From Gordius sp. MW1 (Eukaryota; Nematomorpha; Gordioida; Gordea; Gordiidae), in contig OZ038530.1 in assembly GCA_964036665.1 (NCBI GenBank), positions 16,204,001 to 16,268,000 of the forward strand: 64,000 bases of DNA, given 5' to 3'. Numbering within the stretch: the first letter of the stretch is position 1; each line of letters opens with the position of its first letter. Shown here piece by piece: positions 44,807 through 55,953 of the stretch. The position numbers and the translations under genes are program-made. Below the pieces are notes generated by a model, which did not search any database, had not been told where the DNA came from, and saw nothing but the letters and a program-made list of their open reading frames with translations.

Positions 44807-45720
44807 TTACTTCGCGTTCCTGTATAATGCTGCACTGATGGGTAACATCGTATTGCAGTTCGAGCCATACGTCTTTCGGTTGTACATCATGGCTGGTGCG
44901 GAGGGTTCAGGTAAACCAAATTGACATAGCATTTTATTGCTTATGGACATACATTGGTCCTCCAATAATATAAGAGCACGGTTGAAGATGTCATCGGAAT
45001 AGGAAATATCTAATGCCGGATTTGCTCTCCGAATGCGCAAAAGAACGTCCTCACTGAGGCTTTCCTTGTGCCGGTGCCACAGGTCTGTTGGATTTGACGG
45101 GACGCAGGTGGTCACAATGAACGCAAATAAATTACGGAGTTGGTGGGGGAGACATATGAGCGACGCTTCCTTTAAGATCGTATCCCAATGCTGGTCATTT
45201 TCCAGCAGCTGAAGTTCAAGACAGGCTTGTCTATACGTGGCGCACACGGTGCCTGAGATCGTTTTCAGAGCCTGAAATGATGTCGGGCCTCGGACATTGG
45301 AAGAAGCATGCGCAAATTAAAACATTCGGCCTGATTGGGATGGACTGTATACATACGTCCCAAAGCATCTGCCATATGGACGTCCGGATAGCCTGCAACC
45401 ACAGGTCCCTGTTTTCTCCGGTGAAACACCTTCCGTGCCGCGTTCCAAGTGTAATACCTCGGAACCTCGTGGTATAGCAGGGTTTGCGCGAAAGCGTCCG
45501 TTTGACACAGCTGAAAATAGGCTGTCAACGTGGCATTAGGGGGGTGTGCCACTTTGTGTACGGCGGTCGCCGGAGTGAAGTAGACACGCTGGCCGTTTTA
45601 TAAATGAACCGCGAGATGTACTACGGGCGGGTTATGTTCGTGAATGGGGAATGCGAGGATTCGCCAAACAGCCTCATTGCTGCTGATATATCGACCCATT
45701 TGAAATTAAGTAATTTCATC
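44807..45720 (-). pseudogene. Helitron protein, Rep-helicase linker region
   Basis: Ordered words are VWRILAFPIHEHNP and AVHL..NGQRVYFTP (45560-45690, with a stop), TAYFQLCQTDAFAQTLLYHEVPRYYTWN (about 45460-45540), HRRKQG, ALGRMYTVHP and FNLRMLLP, then (45247-44807) TYRQACLELQLLENDQHWD and PTDLWHRHKESLSEDVL. This is the conserved connection between Rep and helicase in animal Helitrons. A frameshift lies at about 45250-45265. Confidence 0.85.
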
Positions 45721-45733
45721 CGGGTTAGGAAAT

Positions 45734-46762
45734 TTAATTCTCTACAAATTGGTTGAAAATTTTTTCAATTTTTTTGTTCCTAGGCCAAAAACTGCCATAT
45801 CGCTGCCTTTGTTGACGTATTTGATACTTGATGGACTTTACGGAATTGCAGTACTCTACGTTTATGTGAGCCGTGAACATTTTTGCGAGTAGGGGAGAGT
45901 AAGGGACTATCCAGCTGCTGTCAATTTTGACTGGGGCATTTTTTACTATTGTGCAGGTGTGACCTCCTTCGCCGGGTGCACGCCGTCTATATAGTGGGTA
46001 GCCGTCGACGCCAGTTTTTGTTTCTTGAATCAGGCGTTTCGGATAACGTTTAGAACATTTACCTTCTTTCATGCACGGGGACGCGTTATTTATACCGCCG
46101 CAAGGTCCGTGAATCATATGCCGAGTAACAGTGGTAAACAAAACGGGATCGGCTAGCAAATCGGGTAGTTCTGCATAAATAATGCTATCTATTTGCGACG
46201 GGTAAATGGTGTCTCGGAGCCAATTTAGAATATGAGCATGGGGTAGCCCTCTTTTCTGCCATTCGATCGAGTACATCCAATAGGTAGTTTGCCCGAATAT
46301 ATGAGATTTAGCTATAAGATCAATAAGGCAACGAAGTTTTTGGCGAAAAACACGGGCGGGCAGATCGTGACGATGCGATGGTTTCTGGCCCGCCAACAGT
46401 AAATCCGCAATTTCGGGCCAGGCAGGATTGCAGGTGAAAGTTATAAACAGAGTAGGGCCGCCGAATTTACGTACATATGACATCGCGTCCTGCGTATATT
46501 CATGCATGTGACAGGGACCTCTCGTATACGTAGCAGGCATTCGACCAAGATCGGACATGTTACCATCCTTCGCAATGGCATCGCGCAGGTGAATATATTG
46601 CTCGGCCCGAAGTAATCCCTGATTAAGGCGGATGTAAAGGAGGCGTTCGCTCTCGATCTTGGCATACATGTCGACAACATATTGGTGAAATAGTTGCCGG
46701 CACCTCAAGATGTGGTTAGGTTGGTTTGCGCGTACCATTAGCCGATACGTGTAAAAATTCAT
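45734..46762 (-). pseudogene. Helitron HUH Rep endonuclease, C-terminal half
   Basis: 342-aa frame beginning MNFYTYRLMVRANQPNHILRCRQLF. It continues with RAEQYIHLRDAIAKDGN, HMHEYTQDAMSYV, LFITFTCNPAWPEI, and the metal-binding HUH motif in KRGLPHAHIL, then HGPCGG..SPCMKEGKCSKRYPK. The segment SVKSIKY near the end marks the catalytic-tyrosine region, after which the frame shifts (the other frame gives VNKGSDMAVF). Rep nicks and joins DNA at the Helitron ends. A gap of about 115 bases to the preceding block contains a possible GTAAG..AAG intron, but joining it does not keep frame. Confidence 0.88.
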
Positions 46763-46877
46763 CGCCGATACTTAGTAGACAAATACACGGATCATATAGG
46801 GGCACAAAATATGATACGCTTACCTTTTTTTGTGTAGGAGCTCGCCTAGCGGAATCTAGGCGCATTAGATTCAGTTG

Positions 46878-47655
46878 CTAGCCATCCTCTCCTTGGCAAA
46901 ACAATATGGGGTATTGCGGGGCATCGTATGATCTGTGCGTGGCATCGATGTTCTTGAGGGTTTCATCTCTTCGGCTTATTATAATATCGCCACGCTCAAA
47001 TTCGCTTCCAACCATGACGATCGCTACTTCGTCTATCGTAGACGCGTTAAAGCGTCTTTCATGTTCGCCAGGTGGCGTCCTATCAGCCTTGATAACGACC
47101 TTGTAATCGTCAGTGGGCATGCGCTCCAACGCGATTTTGAACAGGGTAACCAGATGATTTTTAGTGTGGAATAACTGCTGCAACGCGGTGACGGCGGATA
47201 ACGGTATGCATCCCGCACCGTTGATCAATTTCAGCGTCGCCCATGAAATAAATTTGAAGAAAGCCGTGGGCAGCATCAGGTACGGGGAGGAGGGGCCCGA
47301 TTAGGTGGTAAATTTGCCCTTGTACTCTAAACGTGGGCATGAAACCACCATCATTAATAATGCGCGTTGCTCCAAACGATGTCATTTGAAAGCAAGCGTT
47401 GTATTGGCGAATGTGTTCGCGAAAGTATTTGGACACAGGAGTAGCCCCAGAAACATTTAACAGCGGTTCCGGTGGCTCTTTTAAAGGTAGTAAATTGACC
47501 TTCCCATTCAAACAACACATTCCATCCGCTTCTATGCGGAACCTTAGAGCCTGACAATGTATATACAGTGTATCCATTCTGCAAATTGTGACGGAGGTAT
47601 GAAGTCTGTAATCATACGCCGAATCATACGCGAAACTAAGGTTAAATTGGCTCAC
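46878..47655 (-). pseudogene. Helitron Rep N-terminal region, frameshifted
   Basis: Frames 47655-47161 and 47276-46878 overlap and together give NLSFAYDSAYDYRLHTSVTI, HCQALRF..EADGMCCLNGKVNL (zinc-finger-like), LKEPPEPLLN, FGATRI, QIYHLIGPLLP, LQIYFMGDAE, then LQQLFHTKNHLVTLFKIALE and APTIDEVAIVM-like words, ending in FCQGEDG. This is the standard N-terminal order in animal Helitron proteins. The switch between frames occurs near 47165-47270. The shadow frames on the plus strand are not genes. Confidence 0.85.
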
Positions 47656-47662
47656 GAGCTAT

Positions 47663-48210
47663 TTCGTGTAAGCCTGGCTCGCTTCCGAAGGTCGGCCACC
47701 CGAGCGTTGCGCTTTCCGCCAGTTTCAGTTGCTCTCGACGTGGAGGCTAGGTTCCAAAGGTCGGCTAGCCGGGCGTTGCGCTTTCCGCCATTTTCAGCTG
47801 CTCTCGACGTGGAGGCTCGGTTTCAAAGGGCGGCAAGACGTGCGTTGCGTTTTTCGCCAGTTTCAGGTGCTCTCGCCGTGGAGGATCAATTTCGCTTTTT
47901 GGCCAGCCGGGCGTCGCGCTTTCCGGCAGTTTCAGCTGCTCTCGACGTGGAGGCTCGGTTCCGAAGGTCGGCCAGCCGGTTGCGCATTCCGCCAGTTTCA
48001 GTTGCTCTCGACGTGGAGGCTCGGTTCCGAAGGGCGGCAAGCCGGGCGTTGCGCTTTTTGCCAGTTTCAGCTTTTCTCGACGTGGGGGCTCGGTTCCAAA
48101 GGGCGGCAAGCCGGGCGTTGCTTTCGCCAGTTTCAGCTGCTCTGGTCTTCTTTGCGGTCTTTGTAGTACGTAGAATTTTTTTTAAGGTTTTTTTCCTCCG
48201 GGGCATATGG
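47663..48210 (-). pseudogene. Repetitive N-terminus of the Helitron protein
   Basis: From about 48207 the minus strand reads MPRRKKTLKK, followed by about six repeats of roughly 26-30 residues of the form RASTSRAAETGGKRNARLAALRN. Such R/A/E repeats precede the SFAYD region in many animal Helitron proteins and probably form helices; their role is unknown. A TGA stop at about 47888 follows KKRN, and another occurs near 47652, so the frame is broken. The plus-strand 222- and 145-aa frames over the same bases (repeating DVEARFQRSASRALRFPP) are shadows of this repeat. Confidence 0.75.
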
Positions 48211-48639
48211 GGCTGTTGGTTATAATAGGGTAAAGCAAAAGTAAAATAAAGATTGTTTAGCGTTTGGGGGGGGGGCTTAAAACAAAACAGTAGTAAAGTA
48301 GGCACCCGATTTTAGACTTAGAACCATTGTAACGACAAAATTAGTTAAGTAAGCTATTAAACTAAGCTACCATAGAGATGTTTCTTTTCGAATGTGTGTC
48401 GTACCGTTGTATTACATGTCAAAGCTTCCACAAACTGGCATTAACATGTAGATGAGATGGCGAATGTCAGTAAGAAATGAAGGTCGATTTGATATAAGCG
48501 TGTTTCTACCTCTCATTATGGTGATAGGAAACAAAAACGTTAAAGTAAATGTGTAACGATATACATTTAAAACAGTACTGAAAATAATCATTCGAGAATA
48601 CTTCAGCTTTGTATGTATGACGTCATTATTGTATATAAT

Positions 48640-48840
48640 GCTATAAATGAAACTGTCCGGGAAATGTCCGATGTTTTTAAAACGAAAAGGAATTTTAGGA
48701 ATCTGAAAAAGCTATTTTACCCTTGGCCGCCCTGGGCATCTACGGCTAAATTTTCGCGCGAATCGGGCCGGTAGTTTCAGATAGCCCTTACATACATACA
48801 CACACACATACATACATACACTTTACTTTATATATATAGA
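48640..48840 (-). repeat. Helitron 5' terminal block with TATG-type microsatellite
   Basis: In minus-strand sense: tctatatatataaagtaaag, a short tatg/tgtg tract (complement at 48787-48823), then agggctatctgaaactacc, gattcgcgcgaaaattt, gggcggccaagggtaaaatag and gacatttcccgg. The same order is at 22554-23035 in the non-autonomous copy, where the microsatellite has expanded to about 210 bp. Confidence 0.9.
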
Positions 48841-51255
48841 TTTAAAAATTTGTTTTTAATTTATGCCTCTATATTTTTGCTCCAAAGACACTCATCCCAT
48901 ATCGTTTACAGTAAAATGAACGTTATAATTTTGTGGTTGGTTTATTCCCACTCTTCCCCTCTCTTCTCTTTCTGTAAAATTCCGCTTGGCAGCGCAAATG
49001 GTCCTAACAAGCGAACATTGGCCGTTTCTCGTACACAACTAAAATACTGGTTTTCTTCATAATGTGGCCCCCTTCCTGTTAAGGGTTACATATTAGTTAT
49101 TTTTACCTTCGCCTTATGAGTACGAACGTAATCCACAAGGGGATATAACAATCAAACTTTATATATTTTTACGTAATTCCACGTTAATCAGTTGTATTTT
49201 TGCTTTTCCCCACAGCTTTGTATCCCCCATTCACACAATTCCCACCGCGTGAAACTATTCTTTCGTACTATAGTCTCCTCCCCGTTAATCGCGGATTGCA
49301 TATTAGTTAGACCAACGCATTTTGAGTCCGAACGAAAACTGATGGGGATAAAATAATCGAACATTATATATATTTCTGCATCCCCGATTTGTGACTTTTA
49401 TTAATGCTTCGCACGCTTTAATCTCATGCCGTGGTAAAATTATATATGGAATATTTTTAGTTTTGGGAATTATAATTGAGAATTATTGCAAGTAAATCAT
49501 TGGGTAATATCCCTTTAAAGATCTTTCTCTGTTAACATTTATAATAATTATAGTTTTTCTAGATTTAATCTTTCTCTCATTTTTTAACCTCTAATAAATA
49601 ATATTATAGCTACGCGGCACGCTGCAGGCAAAAAATAGGGGAGCAAATAAAATTATAATTATAGCATTTTTGCACTAACCTAAAAGCGGCTTTAACACTC
49701 CTTTGGTTAATTGGGTCGTTCTATAATGTATTTTTATTAAAAATTTAAATGAACCTAAAAATTTATTATAAAAAAAAACATAGATTAAAAACAATAAAAA
49801 CTTTTTTATCTAAAAAAATACGATAAGGTTTACAAGATACGCATATAACACACACCCTCACACATCATACACTACAGTGCTATGCTGCCAGCCTAGTATA
49901 TGCATGCAATGCATTCCAACGTTTTATAAAAATTTGTTAAAATATAGATGATGCTTTCACCAAATATACATGTTAAATATTTAAATCATTTGTATATTAG
50001 TAATTTCTCAATTTTTTTTTTAATAATAACAACAAATTCTTTTCCCATCAATTGTGAATATTTAGAAAATTTAATGCATCTTGAAAAATTAAAATATTTA
50101 AAATAAAATACAAAATTTATACTTAAGAACGCAGAATGCCGAAGCTACGATAATGCTACTGCTACGATTTTCAAATTTCCATATGTTTTTTTAGTTTTAA
50201 TGTTTATCACATCCCAAAAATTTTATGTACTTTCATTCCATTAATTCAAGAGCCAGATTTGGGTGCAACGTTTAATATATACTTGTATATGAATAATATT
50301 TAAATTGTTAAAATTTATAAAATCTGGAACAAATTTATACATATTGTTAGCTTTATAAAATAAAACATTTAATATTATAGTTTTAATTTTTTATAAGGCA
50401 TTGTATGCATTATGATTGATTGACAATCTTTTAAAGATTGGTTATATTTTTAAAAAGTTAATTTAGATTCTGTTGTCTAACATTAGTGTATTAAGAAATT
50501 TAATATTAATTAAGGTAGTCAAAATTCATTTAATTAGTAAGAGGAGATTGTACTTTATAGTTAATCTTGTTTTTTATGATCACGGATGTGTTTGGCAAAT
50601 CTATTCTGGTGAATATATCTTTCTGATGATTGATGTTAGAATCTGTCTAACATTAATTGTATTAAGAATTTCAATATTATTTAGGTAATCAAAATTTATT
50701 TAATTAGTTTGAGGAGTTTGTACTTTATAGTAAAAATTATTAATGCTTTGCAATTTGATACACTAAAAAATTATAAAATATATACTTATTATACTAATGT
50801 GTGTTTATAAAGTAACTTTAATCTTAATTACACTTATAATATCTACAAACATATTAATGCAATCATAATATTTATTGCATTATCATTCACCCAAACATTT
50901 TTAACGTATCTTAAAAATCTTTTCAGATTGACATTATTGAGATTTTCTGAGGAAGTCATACATTTGTTATAAACTATATCAACATCTGTTTTCCTGAGAT
51001 ATGGTGTATTGCATATTTGCTTGATAACTGTTATGATTGTTTTGTCGATTCAGTTGCAATTGACCAAAGAGCAAATAACAAATAAATGTCTACGAAAATG
51101 CATTTGTCGATTAAAATGTGTGCATCTAATCCTAACCCAAACCCTAACCTAAAACCCCGACCTAAAACACTAACCTTAACGTTTTCGTCTCAGTAAACCC
51201 CTCTCAAGGAGCATTTTCGTTAAATATTCATAGACATTCGTAGATATTTGGTCAG
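48841..51255. other. Non-coding region with two old tandem duplications
   Basis: Imperfect direct repeats lie at about 49069-49190 versus 49276-49395 (catattagtta, gagtccgaacg, ggggataaaataatcgaac) and at about 50474-50570 versus 50644-50745 (tgtctaacattag..tgtattaagaa, tttgtactttatag). A telomere-like cctaacccaaaccctaacc tract lies at 51130-51180. No gene recognised. Confidence 0.5.
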
Positions 51256-51730
51256 TTAAACTTTGGTCGAATGCACCGATACGGTTTTGTCTTCAATGTA
51301 TATTTTAGCAAGGCCCAATTTCTTAGCTTTGCCAATTACAGCCTGGGAGAAGTGGAAGTAGCAACCTAGTAAGAGCATGTGGATATTGCCATATATCTTC
51401 CACTTATTAACGTCTTTGGTAAAGTACATCATTGAATACATAATATAATTAATGATTCCCTAATTTTAAATACGTGCCTTAAATATTGATTCCAAAGGAT
51501 TAATATTAATGCCATCCTTTAATTTATGCCTTGTCACTAAATATTGATACTGATCAGTTTCAGGTTCATGGTTGTGATTATTTCTTAATTTAGTAGGTTG
51601 TGATCTGAGTAGTTTTGTCAACGACATATAGATAATCATTGAGCATCAAGATAGCTTTTCCTTTTTGGGATGGCAAAAATTTTATATCTAAATTATTTGG
51701 GGGTTATACTAATTAAAACTAAACAAATCT
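51256..51730 (-). pseudogene. MULE-type transposase with FLYWCH finger, relic
   Basis: Reading leftward from about 51700: KFLPSQKGKAILMLNDYLYVVDKTTQ (start of a FLYWCH zinc finger), then NHNHEPETDQYQYLVTRHKLKDGININPLESIFKA (end of the finger and linker). The 61-aa frame then carries GCYFHFSQAVIGKAKKLGLAKIYIED, a conserved segment of MULE transposases near the catalytic Asp/Glu. Stops and deletions separate the pieces, and the central transposase domain is missing. FLYWCH-MULE genes are found in animal transposons. The remainder of the element was not identified. Confidence 0.65.
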
Positions 51731-52641
51731 ACTTTGTGAATTTTCAGCTAGTGCAGGGGTTAGTTGATCATCACCCTGTGTAGAGGTCTTCTCATTAGCT
51801 TCCAGTAAGCAATTCTTAGTTTAGGAATAATATTAAATGTTGTTACTTGGTTGACCCCTTATAATTGTAGAGATATTTTTAACAAGAGTGATATTTGTTC
51901 CATTGAAAATATTAAGTTTTTCATTTCTAAAATTTTATAAATGAAGCTATATAATGTTACCTTGAATACAATTTTCAGAATGCTCAGTTGTGACTATGCA
52001 ATTACTATTCTTCAATATAGCCTTTCCTGGGCAATGACATATAGTACATTGCCTGCACTTGTAATACACCTGTCCAAGTTTTACATATTTAATTTAGGTA
52101 TAATCAAAGTCCTTATGGGTCAGAATCAAATTTTTTCTCTTCGATTTCTTAAATTCTAAAGATAATTTATAAATATTTAGATAATTAAGCTTACTTATAT
52201 TTTCTGTATTATCTTGATTTGTTCTCTCAACCACATATTCAGTAAAAGCTATGATTGCATATTTTTTACATTATGTTAATTGGCGCCAAGTGTAGCATTA
52301 AATTTCGGGATTATGCGCTTTCGGGATTCAGCCTAGGAACCAAATATATCATATAAAAAACAAGATTTTTTCAGGTTAACCTATGGTCAGCCTGGGGTTT
52401 CAGGTTGGGTGTAAAATTGACCTGAAGGATTTTCAGGTTGATTTTTGGGATCAACCTCAGGTTAAGGTTTGGGTGTTAAAACCTTATAAGGTTTTTTGCA
52501 ACCTTAACCTGATCCCTCAGGTTGGGGATGCAAAACCTAGATTTTGATCATCACTCATACTCAGATTTAATTTATATGTTTTATAATTGTTTTGTATCCA
52601 ATTGTCAAAATAGAATTATATTGCGCCTATTCAGGTATTTT
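51731..52641. other. Non-coding region including an AGGTT-rich repeat
   Basis: About 52372-52545 is dense in caggttaacct, tcaggttgg, caacctcaggttaagg and ccttaacctga words that can pair with each other (imperfect palindromes). No gene was recognised; the 72-aa frame at 51941-52159 has no family features. Confidence 0.45.
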
Positions 52642-52972
52642 CCCAAAATACCAGTGGACAAAATCCTAGTGGTTTCAAAATCTTGAAACCGTTTCAAAAT
52701 CTATAATGCGCATGCGTATGCATTTAACAGACCAATCAAATAGCTGCGAACTTTAACAATGCGCATGCGCTTGAAACGGTAAGATCTTGAAACCGTTTCA
52801 AGATCTATAATGGGTTAAGGTTCAGGGTAGTGTTTTAGGTCAGCGTTTTAGGTTAGGGTTAGGATTAGATGCACATCAAATTCCCTCCCCATGAAAGTGT
52901 CGGAAAAGTTAATACTATAAATGTACCTGCATGCATGCATATTCGTTTTATTTTGTCCACTAGTATTTTGGG
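52642..52972. mobile_element. TIR element A with telomere-like tract
   Basis: The ends cccaaaataccagtggacaaa and tttgtccactagtattttggg are 23-bp inverted repeats with one mismatch. Inside are an aatgcgcatgcgtatgcattt block, ttgaaaccgtttcaa palindromes and a ttaggttagggttaggattag tract. No coding capacity. Confidence 0.75.
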
Positions 52973-53009
52973 CATGAATCCCTAATCATAATAAAATAAG
53001 AATTGGGTT

Positions 53010-53555
53010 CAAAATGCCACAGTCCGAAATGCCACACTGAATATCACGAAAAATTAAATCTCAAATGGGGAGGGAATTTGATGTGCATCTAATCCTAACC
53101 TTAACTTAAAACGCTGACCTAAAACACTACCCTGTACCTTAACCCAGTCCCTTAAAGTTTTATAGTCCAGCAATAATTGTTAAATTTTTTTTTTGTATCT
53201 ACATCATCGTTGTAATCACTTTACTTCATTTTTATTTTTTGAGACTTCATCTTCTCATTTTTTTTTTTACTGAAGATGGACCATAAGTGTCCGAAATATT
53301 GCGTTCCATTTCCCTCTACCTACGCTATCAATCCAAATCCACCGTATTTATACAATGACATTTATATAAACGGATTGAAAATAATTGACTATATGCATAC
53401 GCATGCGCATTATTAATGCGCAGCTATCTGATTGGTCTGTTAAATGCATACGCATGCGCATTTTAAAAATAAAAAATATGCGCTTGCGCATTGAGTAATT
53501 TGATTTACGAATCTCACACGTGAGGTTCAGTGGTATTTCGGACTGTGGTATTTTG
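53010..53555. mobile_element. TIR element B with telomere-like tract
   Basis: The 26-bp inverted repeats (caaaatgccacagtccgaaa.. and its near complement ending at 53555) have two mismatches. The interior shares with element A, in opposite orientation, the ctaatcctaaccttaac tract and the aatgcgcatgcgtatgcatttaacag block. The 85-aa minus frame at 53348-53605 is repeat-derived. Confidence 0.75.
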
Positions 53556-53969
53556 AAATAATACCATAAAATAAATGAGGTGAATTTGAAATTATAGATT
53601 TTCAATTACAAAATCAGTAAGATTTTTGAAGTAAACATTAAATTTTTTATTTTTGAATATCACTTCTTTTAAAGATGAAGATGATGTTCGGTATATTGAC
53701 AGAATAATAAGCACAAATTAAAACAGCAATAATTTTTGGGAATTGAAACATGGGATTGTTGTCATTTTATATGCCTACATGATGAGATTATATCAATGTT
53801 AAGACATGATGATTCTCCATCCTTAATCACTGCAGTTCAACTAAGCAGTTTTTTCTCTTGGCTAAATATTTTTACTTCACATGATAGGTAAATAATAAAT
53901 TCTTATTAATATTAATAGAAAGCAAAATATTAACTACTACATTTATTATGCTTTTATAAAATTTAGGTT

Positions 53970-54600
53970 AAAAGATGTTTTAATTTTAAACATCAGACGT
54001 AGCCCTTGCTTTCCATTCTATCGTAATTGGCAACTCTCTGTGGTTACTTTAAAATATCTATGTAATACCATATAAAAGGGCCCTGACAAAATTGTTGATT
54101 TATTGACAAAAATATCAACATTACTTGAAAATGTAGATGAAGATTAGCCTATTTGGAATGACTATGAAAATGTGTTAAAAGATTACTTAACTTTAAATAT
54201 GTTTATGTCAGACCTTTAATCAATTTTTTAAATGGAAATTGTGATTGCAGCAAAAGTATTAACCTCAACCTTTTTTGTGCACTAGCTAAATCTCTAAATG
54301 AAGTATTCAAATTTATAAAAATTTGATTTTAAAGTGGTTTACATATACTCAATTTAATAATTTTTTGTCAAGGTAGCTATAGAAAAATCTGAAGTAGGAT
54401 TTGACTTGGAGCTTTTAGAAATGTCTGCTAATTTAGTTTTAGAAGAAGCAAAGACATGATTCAAACAAGATGACATTTCTCAACCTGAAAATGTAGCAAA
54501 TCTGTGTAACTTAAATATTAATGCATCTTCATGCCTTAATATACCACAAGAAACCATTAAAGGTGCAGGCATAGTTATTTTGCTATTAATAATGAATTGA
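53970..54600 (+). pseudogene. Unrecognised coding relic, possibly spliced
   Basis: Shifting frames give protein-like text: PCFPFYRNWQLSVVTLKYL, KGPDKIVDLLTKISTLLENVDED, IWNDYENVLKDYLTLNMF, then NGNCDCSKSINLNLFCALAKSLNEVFKF, then (after a ttttttgtcaag that could be a splice acceptor) VAIEKSEVGFDLELLEMSANLVLEEAKT and ISQPENVANLCNLNINASSCLNI. The amino-acid composition is unlike random AT-rich sequence, but stops interrupt it. I do not recognise the family. It may be an old gene or a transposon protein. Confidence 0.35.
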
Positions 54601-54929
54601 TATTTTTTAAATTAAAACCTATACATTGGAGGGTAAAAATACCATTAGTTATAGATTATATGCTTTATATCACATCACATAGCAAGTTAGGAATTTTTTT
54701 TATTAAAACTATGCAATAAACACAACGTTGAAAGCCCCATAGTGAATTGGTTATAAATTGATTTGATTACGACAAGGAAAACGCGTATATTATATAGGTA
54801 AGTGCTGTTAGAACAATAAACATTCAAATTTCAGGTAACTCACAAGATTTTTTATCTCTTAACCATCTGCGTTTCCCTACCAATTAACTTTCGAATTAAA
54901 TTAACTCTACGTTTATTTTCTCCACTACA

Positions 54930-55230
54930 GATACTCCCCCTCTAAATAAAGAAAAAAATGTAATAATCTGTAGAATAAAACCTTTTGTGGAGTAGTTATG
55001 GTACTTCCAAATCTAGTAGTACGTTGTTGGACAAATGTTACTTCTTTCTACTTTTGTTTTGACCCACCCCGGTTTGAGGCTGCCAATTGATATAGTTTCC
55101 TCCTTGTTACCTCTTCATTTTGAAATCTTTCTCTTACTTTAAAAGGTCCATCATGGGGGTTGTAATTATTTTCTGACAATGTCATTTTGCACAAAAACAT
55201 AATCTGACGTTTTTAATCTCTGTTAATATA
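54930..55230 (-). pseudogene. C-terminal end of Gypsy pol
   Basis: Minus-strand translation gives NNYNPHDGPFKVRERF (GPY/F-like motif, compare [12 protein letters not shown] in the intact element) and later a TTRFGSTITTPQKV end similar to SRGRHVHWR-type tails. It is broken by stops. Confidence 0.6.
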
Positions 55231-55291
55231 TGCCTTCTTATCCTGCCTCCTAGTAGGACAAAATTTGGAATTGTGCATTATCTCTAAGCCT

Positions 55292-55451
55292 CTGGCGTAG
55301 CCAGCATGGGGATTAGAGTGGGGCAATAATGATTTGGGGAGGGGCAAAATGATTTTTTTATGAAAGTTTAGCCATAAATTTAACAAATTTTTGGATTTAA
55401 AGGGGGAGCAGTCGCCCCTCCCTGCCCCCCCCCCCCCTTGTAACGCCCATG
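55292..55451. mobile_element. hAT-like MITE, 160 bp
   Basis: Left end ctggcgtagcc (one deletion relative to catgggcgtagcc), right end acgcccatg. Perfect 8-bp duplication ctaagcct at 55284-55291 and 55452-55459. The interior matches 15905-16053. Confidence 0.88.
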
Positions 55452-55658
55452 CTAAGCCTTATTAAACAAGCTGATTTTGACGAGTCAATTAGAGATTTTC
55501 TGAGCTAGATGGAAGATTTCGATTGCCTATGAAAACGCCTAATTAAGCCATTAGAACACGGATGGTAGGCTGTGTAGTCTTTATATGGTCAAATTTTAGC
55601 GTGGATGACAATTCTCGAAATAGACTGGATGTAAAGGCCAGGACCAGGGATTTTTTAA

Positions 55659-55940
55659 TTAAATTTCCTCTATTGCAATAAGGTGATAAAAAGTGCGGGG
55701 ATTGTGAATGAGGAAGAAAATAATCAGACTAAAATATGCTATAACTGAGCCTAAAATTTGTGAATGAACATCTGCTATCAAAAAAATTCTTCTTAGTCCT
55801 ATATCCAATGTTGAAGATATATGATCGTAGGAATTTATATCGCTCATATTAGTTGCTTGTAAACAAATTTATTTACTCTTGCCTAAGTTTTGTCGTTGGA
55901 GGAATTACACTAATTTGAGCTCCGGTATCAATTAAATATC
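55659..55940 (-). pseudogene. Gypsy aspartic protease fragment
   Basis: GLRYLIDTGAQISVIPPTTK (about 55873-55935) is the protease active-site segment, followed leftward by NMSDINSYD, TLDIGLRRIF, FLIADVHSQILGS and AYFSLII in shifting frames. These align in order with the protease of the intact element ([38 protein letters not shown]). Confidence 0.8.
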
Positions 55941-55953
55941 TTAGGCCTGATAT

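Larger units (their letters stand above)
39469..48840 (-). mobile_element. Helitron carrying Rep-helicase remnants, split by a nested transposon
   Basis: The 5' end on the minus strand is TC at 48840-48839 (tctatatatataaagtaaag), preceded by A. The 3' end is ..gggtcagctag with CTAG at 39472-39469, followed by T. The terminal sequence is cut after ccgg (39478-39481) and resumes at the duplicated ccgg (43135-43138) with the 3' hairpin (gcaaa..tttgc). Subtracting the nested element and its duplication gives about 5.7 kb. Coding remnants between 43963 and 48210 give an RNN-type repeat N-terminus, HUH Rep and PIF1 helicase. The helicase C-terminus is missing, so the copy is defective. Confidence 0.88.

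Noticed and set aside
46775-46850. Possible GTAAG..AAG intron in the Helitron Rep gene
   Set aside because: The splice consensus is present and conserved words flank it, but joining does not restore the reading frame, and the gene has many other frame breaks.
47557-48225. Plus-strand 222-aa frame with repeated DVEARFQRSASRALRFPP units, apparently a repeat protein
   Set aside because: The opposite strand encodes the known R/A/E-rich repeat N-terminus of Helitron proteins (MPRRKKTLKK.. RASTSRAAETGGKRNARLAAL), directly upstream of the Rep domain. The plus frame is its shadow.
51120-51190. CCCTAACC-like tract considered as an internal telomere or chromosome end
   Set aside because: It is short and irregular, and the same tract recurs inside TIR elements at 52642-53555, so it is better explained as repeat content.
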